From Thelephora terrestris (Eukaryota > Basidiomycota > Agaricomycetes > Thelephorales > Thelephoraceae), in contig WIUZ02000001.1 of NCBI GenBank assembly GCA_015956445.1, positions 124,001 to 188,000 on the forward strand: a stretch of DNA of 64,000 nucleotides, given 5' to 3'. A program made the translations under genes and the position numbers. Shown here one piece after another: positions 43,098 to 51,925 of this stretch. Below the pieces are notes generated by a model. That model made no database searches and was not told the origin of the DNA. It saw nothing but the letters and a program-made list of their open reading frames with translations. Numbering within the stretch: position 1 is the stretch's first letter; every line of letters starts with the position of its first letter.

Positions 43098-44359
43098 TTA
43101 ATCAATATCTCTGCGAATCCTCTGTACTACTTCCAAGGCCGATCTCACCAACTCCTCATTCAACCAGTTCTGCTCCCGGATCTCGTTCGGGTCTACATCC
43201 GACAAGTCATCATAATCTGGAAGCTCCGTATCAGAGTTTGGTTCACTATCGGGAACGAACTCGGCGTACGGGTCATACTCCAGGGCAGGCCATTGACGAC
43301 GACTACCCCAAGGAGTAGACACGAACTCAGGACGAGGAGTGTCCCGACGGACGACTCCTACGTTCTGGTAGAATTCGTCGCTCCCAATCTCAATGACCTC
43401 ATCATCAACGGGAACCAACCTGTTCTCGTGACGGACCAACAGACGAGCGGGCGGCGACTCAGCCCGATTAGGGATGATCGGCGATCCGGCCCGATACGGA
43501 ACCTCCGGCTCCTCTTCTTCGACTTGGACCTCCGGCTCGTTGCACCTCCTCTGGAGATCCCGGACTTCTCCGGTCAACTCGGAAACACGACGAGTAAGGC
43601 GAACCTAACAGGAACAGGGTTAGAAGATGACAACTATCTTCGATCCCAGTCCCAGTACCTTATCGTCTTCCAATTCCCTGGTCTTCGCAACGAGACTCCG
43701 GACCAAGTCCTTCAACGTGATCACCTCTCCCTGAAAGAAAGTTTGAGTTAGAAAGGTCAATTACTCCTGACCCAAACTTTCTTACCTTCAACCTGTCGAT
43801 CGCCATACCATGCTGCTCTTGTTCATCTTCAATCTTCAAGATGCCCTCATGACATCCAAGGAACTCCTTCTCCAGCTTCTCAATCTCTTCTCGACAACCA
43901 TCAACTCGCTCATTAACATGAGCAATCTCATCCATCAACATGGACCCAACGTTACCTGTATGGATAACGCTGGCCTCCAACACGAAGTTGAAGGTCTCAT
44001 TGGTCTCCGTGACGAACTCGACACCCCTGTTAAGGAGTTCGGTCGCATAGGGGTTCGTCTCGATACGCGCCAACTTGCGCCGAGACACCCTTCGAGAAGC
44101 CTGGATGAAATCCCTGAAACCTAAAGCGGAACGTCAGAAGACATGCTAAATATGTCGACCGGCATCCCGAACCTAAGTCGGTAAAACCCTCATTAGGGTT
44201 GGCGGTGGCGGTCCGGTCCATAATGTTTCCCAAAGTGGGATAAGGGCGGGAAGCATCCCGACGAGCATGAGAGAAGCAGTCAATGTTAAAGTTATTCTCC
44301 TGAACAGGAGAGTAGGAAGAAGAGCGGCGGGTGGAAACACGAGTAGAGGCACGAGGCAT
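43098..44359 (-). CDS. F3 antisense gene: four-exon coiled-coil/acidic protein, apparently intact
   Basis: Exons on the minus strand are 44359-44173, 44120-43786, 43730-43659 and 43604-43098. They join in frame (phase 1, then 0, 0) to 366 aa, with donors GTTCGG, GTAAGA, GTACTG and acceptors TTTAG, TTCAG, GTTAG. The N-terminus MPRASTRVSTRRSSSY is basic. Exon 2 begins with GFRDFIQASRRVSRRK and continues as a long coiled coil (LMDEIAHVNERVDGCREEIE). Exon 4 continues with VSELTGEVRDLQRRC, an acidic segment, LVPVDDEVIEIGSDEFYQ and a C-terminus with EIREQNWLNEELVRSALEVV. The V-x-DDEVIEI motif corresponds to VKIEDEVMEV of F1. Function is unknown; low-complexity charge suggests protein or nucleic-acid interaction rather than catalysis. 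Confidence 0.7.
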
Positions 44360-44790
44360 GTTGGCTGTGTATAACAAAGGTGGGTTTGTTGAGAGACCCA
44401 GTCATCCAACCCCCTTTGGTTATATACCAAACGCCACGCCCCTTCCACGACTCAGGAGTTGAGTCATCATTTCTATTGTTTACTGCACATGACCCACATG
44501 ACATCATATGCCCCTATTTCTTAGTCATATGCTCCTCTTTTGCCATTGGCTGTTAGTCAGTCATACCCACATTCCCTCCGAACATTCCCAGGCTACGTCA
44601 TGCTTTGTAACTGCTTTGTAATGCTCTCAAATTGCTATTGGCCGCCACACTTTCATTTATCAGCTGATAATTTGTAGCATTAGTCACCACGTAACGCACA
44701 GACCATGCAGTGCTGCGCACGGACCATGTTTGTCTGTGTTTGTATCTTTAGGGTAGTTACATGTCACTGTCACGTCACAAATCTAAGTAG

Positions 44791-44798
44791 TATATATA
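44791..44798 (+). promoter_or_regulatory. F3b sense TATA box
   Basis: TATATATA lies 256 nt before the CCTGACA end, and the equivalent is conserved in F3a (near 54448). It faces away from the antisense gene, whose own promoter must lie between 44360 and 44790. Confidence 0.55.
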
Positions 44799-45463
44799 CT
44801 CAGAGTAGTTTAGCCTGTACTCCTTAGATTTGTTATCATCAGACTCTCCGTGACCTCTACTGCTGTGTGCTTAGAGCAAGAGTGCCTGAAGACCCTTGTC
44901 TCCTTCTTTCTCCTCTTCTCCAATCTAGTCTGTGAAGAGACTTCCGATATCCCTGGGTTTGCAACAGGGTTATAACTGTGTGTTTGACCCCTGCGTGTGA
45001 TAGGTTTGGATAGCAAGAGTGCTATTGAACTGTAGAGGTCGCGTCGGCCTGACACATGGGAGAATAAAGGACAAAGGGCCTTACTAGCGTGTGAAGAAAT
45101 GCATAAGAGATAACAATAGTCTGCATGAAACATAGGGGTAAAGATAACACTAGTCCTAAAAGAAAAGGGGCATGGGGTCATAAAAGTTCATACCTGGGGA
45201 TCACACCCAAGGGTCAGGTGGGAACCTCGCTTTACTTCGGAGATTCAAGCGGATTCGTGAGTGGAACCATACAGCATCCCTTGTTGTCGGTAGGTGGTAA
45301 CAGCATCACGGACTAGTGGCAGCCTCAATGGTGTCCGAGCATGGGGAGGTCAGGCCTAGACCCATGGGACATGAGGGATTACATGCTTCGCTGGCGTTTC
45401 ACACTAATGGTTACTTCCACATTCACTTGACTAACCAGAAGGATCCTAAGGCGATTCTTCTGA

Positions 45464-46642
45464 CACTGGGGACAAACCCCAGTTTCCCGGCCTGGGACAT
45501 CGTAAATACATTGTAAGGGAATGGAAAATGTGCCTGGCAATGACCCACCTGGTACATCATAAATACATTCAAAATTTCCAGGCCAATTTCCTTAGGGTGT
45601 TGCCAGCACAGGAAATGCTCAGTACATTCATGGTGTTCCTGGTCATGTGATCTCAGTGTTCCCATTAGGTAATCCATGGGAACATCATGAATTTTCCCAA
45701 AGAAATACCCATGATGTCCCCGAGTGGCTCATTGAAAGAAAACCCTGAGTGAACCCACAGTTTCCCAGGTCATGTGACCTTGATGTCCTGATTAGGTAAT
45801 CTGAGGGTAAACCATGAATTTTCCCAAAGAAAGTAACCATGGTGTTCCTGAGTGGCTCATTCACAGTGTTCTTTCCAGTGTTCCCAGTCAGTAAAATTCA
45901 AATTGAGCCTTAACAGTGCACCATAAGTGTACCAGTGTGGTATATCCTGAAAGTACCAAGGCCTTCGACCATGATGTACCAAAATTCAGCAAACCATCAG
46001 GAAACTGTGGGAACACTGAAAGGAAACTGGGGACACTGGGAACATCATAAACTCATTCAAAATGTTCCCAATTTCTCAGTTTCCTTTCAGTGTTCCCACA
46101 GTTTCCTGATGGTTTGCTGAATTTTGGTACATCATGGTCGAAGGCCTTGGTACTTTCAGGATATACCACACTGGTACACTTATGGTGCACTGTTAAGGCT
46201 CAATTTGAATTTTACTGACTGGGAACACTGGAAAGAACACTGTGAATGAGCCACTCAGGAACACCATGGTTACTTTCTTTGGGAAAATTCATGGTTTACC
46301 CTCAGATTACCTAATCAGGACATCAAGGTCACATGACCTGGGAAACTGTGGGTTCACTCAGGGTTTTCTTTCAATGAGCCACTCGGGGACATCATGGGTA
46401 TTTCTTTGGGAAAATTCATGATGTTCCCATGGATTACCTAATGGGAACACTGAGATCACATGACCAGGAACACCATGAATGTACTGAGCATTTCCTGTGC
46501 TGGCAACACCCTAAGGAAATTGGCCTGGAAATTTTGAATGTATTTATGATGTACCAGGTGGGTCATTGCCAGGCACATTTTCCATTCCCTTACAATGTAT
46601 TTACGATGTCCCAGGCCGGGAAACTGGGGTTTGTCCCCAGTG
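45464..46642. mobile_element. M7: near-perfect palindromic CACTG MITE, TSD TGA
   Basis: CACTGGGGACAAACCCCAG starts at 45464, and the mirror end CTGGGGTTTGTCCCCAGTG stops at 46642. TGA flanks both sides (45461-45463, 46643-46645). The arms are exact in coordinate mirror about 46053, with a very short loop, so the 1179-bp unit would form one hairpin. The body differs from M1-M4 but shares the CACTGGGG start. It has no genes of its own. Confidence 0.92.
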
Positions 46643-48126
46643 TGAGTAGCGGTGATTCCTTTCTTTGGTTGGAAGACTGTGATGTGACTGTCCACGTGTG
46701 TGATCAGGGTCCAGGGTTGGTCGTTATAGTGATGTCATAAATGAATCATCAGGGTCATAAAGGGGTTGTCAAGGTCATGAGACCTATTTTTAGTGCACAC
46801 GTATTCTAGGCGTTCCGGAACGATGTTCTTCCAAGGCCGTCCCACGGGCTGAGGCGTCAGCTTGATGTAGTAAGCCAACAATGATGTGACCTGGACCAAT
46901 GAAGTGCATCGAGGTAGCTCACGTGAAGGATCACCGATCTAGGCTATAAGAAGGATGTCTTCTTGGAGCCATCCTTGATCAGCAACACCAGCAACTTTCC
47001 CATCATCTTACCATCATGTCTTTTTCCAACAACCATACCTACCAAGTCGCCAATGGGATCTCCACCATCTCCCGTATCGACCGTTGTGCCGCCACTTGCA
47101 AGACCTATGCCTGTGAGGCAGGAGTTCCATATAGCTCCGATGAACAGGTTGGCTTGTTTTCTCAGAGTTTAACTCAAGGAACTTGCCTGACATCTTTTTG
47201 GATCTTGGAGGTCGTCAAGAAGGTGGACACCGAACATCTCAGGGAGACGATTCCTCATCTCATGTCATTGACCTGGGATGACGAGCTCTGGGTCCGTTCC
47301 ATAATCACCGAGAAGGTGATCCACCAAATGAGGGGTCGTTTTGGGAAGTTGGAACATCCCATCAAGAAGGAGTTGTGGTACACCCTAGTATGGGGGATCT
47401 ACGATCAAGATCCGTTGGAACACAGGGCCACTGTTCCTCGAGCAGTCCACCATGCCACTATGTCCACCACCCTGCTCTGGTCGCTGGTGTGAGAAGGAGA
47501 TAGCAAGGTGGGTTGCTAGGTTGTTCCAAGTATGACCCTCGTTAACCATAGCTTCCGTAGGTCGACCGTTTGGAACGTGAGGTGAAGGAGGCGAAGACAG
47601 ACGTGCTTTGTGTCTCTGCAGAGTGCATCGGATTGAAGGAGACCATGGCCAAGTTCCAGGCAAAGATGAATGAGGCGTTGGAGGCGATGGTTGCTAACCA
47701 TTGTGAGCTGGTTGCAGGTTTGAGCGTTCGGGATGACAATGTGAAGGGCGCCTTGGATAGGCGGGATGATCGGATGGACAGGCATTCAAAGAAGATTGGG
47801 GAGGAGAGTGTCAAGGTAGACGTCTTTCAGCGTTTGCAATTGTGAAATGTTAAAGGATGTCTTTCTCTAGGTCAATGAACTCAAGGACAAGGTTGCTGTT
47901 CTGACTGCAATGATTGAGTCCCTGCAGGAAAAGATTTGTCACTGCAACAAGTCACTGCGTTTGGTGGGCCAGGGTTCAGCCAATGTTCCCTTCGAGTTGG
48001 AGTACGCCGATGAGGTGGTACTCCCATCTCCCAATCCGTTGTCCTACGCCACACCTCTGGTGGAGAACAAGGCTCCTATCCCAACTCCGGCTCTGGCTTC
48101 TACTTTGGCCAATTCCGACAAGGAGA

Positions 48127-48757
48127 CACTGGGGACAAGGGGGTACTTACCCAGTGGGTACATTGTGAGTTTGTTGTGGGTTTTGAAACCATTCGCCCAG
48201 TCGTTACCCACCAGGTACTTTTTGGGTACTTTTTGAAAGATACCCATCAATTCGCCCACATTTTACCCACTGGGTATTTTTTGAGCGAAACCCCTGGGTT
48301 CTTTCACAATTTAATTTCCAATGTGCCCATCACAAACTTGAGCCATTTGTTGAGAGTTCTTTCACAAAATACCCACCGATCTGATCAAAATGTACCCAAT
48401 GGGTTTTTTTCAAAGAACTCACAAAGAACTAACAGTGTGGCTCAGTTTAACCACAAACTCTCAAAGAACCCATTGAGTATCTGGTTGAGTACATTGTGAT
48501 CAGATCAGTGGGTGCTTTATGAAAGAACTCTTGATGAGTGGCTCGGGTTTGTGATGGGCACATTGGAAAGTAAATTGTGAAAGAACCCAGGGGTTTCGCT
48601 CAAAAAATACCCAGTGGGTAAAATGTGGGCGAATTGATGGGTATCTTTCAAAAAGTACCCAAAAAGTACCTGGTGGGTAACGACTGGGCGAATGGTTTCA
48701 AAACCCACAACAAACTCACAATGTACCCACTGGGTAAGTACCCCCTTGCCCCCAGTG
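48127..48757. mobile_element. M8: palindromic CACTG MITE, TSD AGA
   Basis: It runs from CACTGGGGACAAGGGGG to CCCCCTTGCCCCCAGTG, flanked by AGA at 48124-48126 and 48758-48760. The 631-bp arms mirror exactly about 48442. It is inserted in exon 4 of the F1d gene. M5 is a fragment of the same subfamily. Confidence 0.92.
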
Positions 48758-48891
48758 AGAACTGTGGGCGTTGTCCAATGCAGCTGATTGGTCAGTCGGT
48801 GCCAATTGAAGAGATGGTTTTTGACAGGGCTGAAGATGCGCCGAGGGTGATTGAGGTATGTCCGGCTCGAACTGGGCAGCGTTGTACACGC

Positions 48892-49701
48892 TGTAGTGCC
48901 TCCAGTTCTGGGGATGTGGGATTCCGGTGTTCGCTGTTCTCAGTCCTCATTCCTCCTCTTCACTTTTCCTCTCCTTCGGAACCTCCTCCTCTTCGGAACT
49001 TCTTCCTCTTCGCTGGAGCTTCCTATTTGCCAGAGCTTCCTCTTTGCGAACCTCCCCTTTGCCGGAGCTTCCTCTTCGCTGGAACTTCCCCTTCTTCGCG
49101 ATCTCCTCTTCCTCGGGATCTCCTCTTCACTGGAACTTCCTCTTCTCAATGCTTTCCTCTTTGCTTAGTTCCCCCCCTTTATGATGACTTTCCCCTTTCA
49201 TGACGACTTTCCCCTTTTCTCCTCTTCCCCTATGACTTCGCCATTGCATCATAGGTCCCTATTTCGCAGTTTTCCTCCTTTCTTCTCTGGATCCTTCTCA
49301 GAGCAGACCTTAGTATATATATCCTGTGCTAGCTACTCTGGAGATCATTGTGCTCCATCCTATTGAAGTCCAGTCAGCCATGTTCCCCTCCTCCTAGTCT
49401 GAAGCTTTGCTCTAGTTCCCTTGTCGTGCCCAGTGTCTCCTTGCTTTCCTCAGTGTCTTCTCCTAGTGTTCTCTGCTTCCCTCGTCGAATCTTCCCTTTG
49501 GAACCCTCACGGACTCTCTGTTCTTCTTGCTTTGTCTCTGGCTCTCTTCTGGTCTCTCCACCTTCGCGCTTTCTTTGCAACTGTTCCCCAGTCACTGCTA
49601 GGAGTTTTTGACACTGTACAACCTAGGACCCACCTTCACAGGAACTCTCTGGGCTCTGATCCTCTGTCCTCACGGAGGTTCCCCAGAAGAACCCCTGTTC
49701 A
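48892..49701 (+). mobile_element. S3: solo LTR (810 bp), TSD ACGC
   Basis: TGTAGTGCC...CCCTGTTCA is flanked by ACGC at 48888-48891 and 49702-49705. It contains the TATATATAT box near 49312-49322 as in S1. It lies within intron 4 of the F1d gene. Confidence 0.88.
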
Positions 49702-49811
49702 ACGCTCCAGGTTTAGTCGAGTGGGCCGGATGGCAGCATCCAATCCTTACACTCTTCCAGCTGCGTTGGATGGTGACAAGTCTGGTGGAGGTGTCAAGTT
49801 TGAAGGCCTGC

Positions 49812-50435
49812 TTACTGTTTGTGGGGCGCTAGAGGATTAGCGGGGTAGGGAGTGTCTGGGTGAGTTTTTAGGGAAGGGGTTCCTGGAGTGGAGACAAGAA
49901 GAGGGGGAATATCAAGAGTGAGTGGTGACTCGGATTGATAAGGATGAATGGGAGAGTTGTAGTCTTGGCAGAATTCAACTAGGTGTTGAATGAAGGGTTT
50001 GAAGTCTTGATCGCTGAGCCGTTCGAAGCTGCTAAGATATTCTATGACAGTGAAAGGTAAGTCAGTTGGTATGTCCCACCAGAGAACAATAATAGCTGGG
50101 CAGTGAGTGTGAACGTTGGTCGTGAGGTGAATTTTAGGGGTGGGAAAATAGAAGGCTGGGCTGATACTGAAGTAGGCAGTGGCTAGCACGCTCTCAGTGA
50201 AATCTAATTTCCAGAGGAACTGATGATCAGCTCCAAGTAGGAATGGGGGAGTAGTTACTCCGGCGTCGAGGGTGGCAAAAGGTCGGTAATATGGGTGATG
50301 AGCTAATAGACCAGTGGTTCTATTGAGCTGTAAACTCCTGACGAGTTTGTATTCCCAGATGGAACGTCGAGCGTCGGGGATAACCAGACATTGGAGGGGA
50401 CTAGTAGAAGGGAAGGGGTTAGGAGTGCTGAACAT
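49812..50435 (-). CDS. F2d 207-aa protein (sense gene)
   Basis: ATG at 50435 (MFSTPNPFPSTSPLQ); stop at 49812-49814, again about 20 nt inside the element end. It is the same length as the F2a and F2c genes despite about a quarter of residues differing. WEYKLVRSLQLNRT, YYRPFATL, LLGADHQFLW and FERLSDQDFKPFIQ are kept. Length conservation in an older copy, while the partner gene carries stops, is notable. Confidence 0.6.
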   Translation of the reverse strand: MFSTPNPFPSTSPLQCLVIPDARRSIWEYKLVRSLQLNRTTGLLAHHPYYRPFATLDAGVTTPPFLLGADHQFLWKLDFTESVLATAYFSISPAFYFPTPKIHLTTNVHTHCPAIIVLWWDIPTDLPFTVIEYLSSFERLSDQDFKPFIQHLVEFCQDYNSPIHPYQSESPLTLDIPPLLVSTPGTPSLKTHPDTPYPANPLAPHKQ

Positions 50436-51056
50436 ACACTGGCAGGAGAATTCCTGCTTGAATGAGTCAGATAAGTAGTAAGGCGTGAGGAGAATTCCTC
50501 AGCTTACTTTGTTTATTGAGCAGTTGGTAGGAGAGTACAGAAGAGATTGAGAATGGGGAAAAGAAAGGAGCGAACGCTCTTCCTTATATACCCAATCCTT
50601 TACATGCTTGGTAATCGTACAATGAGTCAAACGAGGATCAACATGGTCTGTGTGTAGTTTAGGGCAGGGCGAATGAGTCAGAGAAGTAGGACTTAGGATG
50701 ACTGATGATGGGATATGGAATAGGGGAATAATAAGGAATGAGTCAATAGGAATACAAATGGGGATTTCTCGTGTTTCATGGTAGCAGTAGAAGGACTACG
50801 GGGATTTCCCATGATCGATGGGGATTTCTCATGATCGGTGGGGATTTCCCAGAGTTGATGGGATCGTGATTTGGGCTGAGGGTTTGTTTATCCTTTTTAG
50901 GATAACAATGAATAATGGTTGGTTGTCATTACCCTTTTGGGCGTCCCATTGATCTGGATATATTTAATCTGTGGGGTTCCTTGGTCTTTTCCCCTCATCG
51001 TCTCTTTTCCACTCCCACCAATCTACAACAACCTCCTTCTCACAACCTTTGACACT

Positions 51057-51925
51057 ATGTCTCTCAATGTTGCTGCTGCTCCCTTTGTCTCTGCCTCCCC
51101 TTATGAGGCTGCCACCCCCTACGATGTCGACAACCACTTGTACGACACCCCCGCCAACATCGCCTTTGACAACAAAGTCACCGTCGACCTCCTCACTCAA
51201 CACCAGGCTCCTCCTCACTTTTGGGAGCAGGCTGGATACAATGATCCCAACAGGACTGTCATGAACACTGGACGTGCACCCCTCTTGGATGCTATGGAGT
51301 GAGAGAGGGAGGAGAGGATCGCTAAGTTGGAGAAGAGGATGGACCTTATGTACGTCATGTTTGGAAGTTTGGACAAGGACTTCTCTCACTTTGCCTTGGA
51401 ACATCGGGGACCTTTCCAGGCATCTCTCTACCAATATTTTGGTCATGACTGCAGGGGAGTCCGATGCTGTGACGTGCCACAGCTCTCCGCCTTTGTCCCT
51501 TCGACACCGCCAGGACAAAGGGGTTCCTCTCCCTCAATCCCCCTCCCTGGAGTCCTGCTCCGGTTCTTCAAATGGTGGAGAGGACCTCCAAGAAGAGTTG
51601 CAAAAGTCCAATGGCTTGTTCTGGACAGCGGTGTTGTCCATCGAACAAGGCTCAACAGGTTCGCATGCGGTTGAAGTTGGAAGTGGTGAGTCTGCAGGAC
51701 AGGTATGGGTTCGATCTAGTGAGTGAAGGACTAGATTGAGTGAGGAGGGATATGTTTGAGGGGTTGGAACACGATGCTCTGGGATGTCGAGACTGCTGGG
51801 TGGATCTGGTGTCGAGAGAGTATTCCTATTGTCCCCAATCAGTTTATAATCCCTTCCATTTCGCTCATCGTTGTCCAATAGATCAGAACTGTGTCTGTAA
51901 GGTAGATCCTTTCCTCCTTGTTTAG
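51057..51925 (+). pseudogene. F2d Cys/His-rich coiled-coil gene with premature stops
   Basis: ATG at 51057 (MSLNVAAAPFVSASPYEA). The frame meets TGA at 51300-51302 where F2a and F2c have CGA or CAG in DAME(R/Q)ERE, then continues as a recognisable coiled coil (REERIAKLEKRMDLMYVM). The 61-nt putative intron is present (about 51664-51724). The C-terminal frame has a second TGA (near 51737) before LGCRDCWVDLVSREYSYC and ends at 51925. Confidence 0.7.

Larger units (their letters stand above)
42633..45054 (+). mobile_element. F3b: complete 2.4-kb F3 LTR-like element, TSD CATGG
   Basis: It runs from TGTGATGATTTCGCC (42633) to GCGTCGGCCTGACA (45054), flanked by CATGG at 42628-42632 and 45055-45059, within F1d. 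The antisense gene occupies 43098-44359. A sense TATATATA box at 44791-44798 precedes a 256-nt R-U5-like tail ending CCTGACA. The layout matches F1 and F2. Confidence 0.92.
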
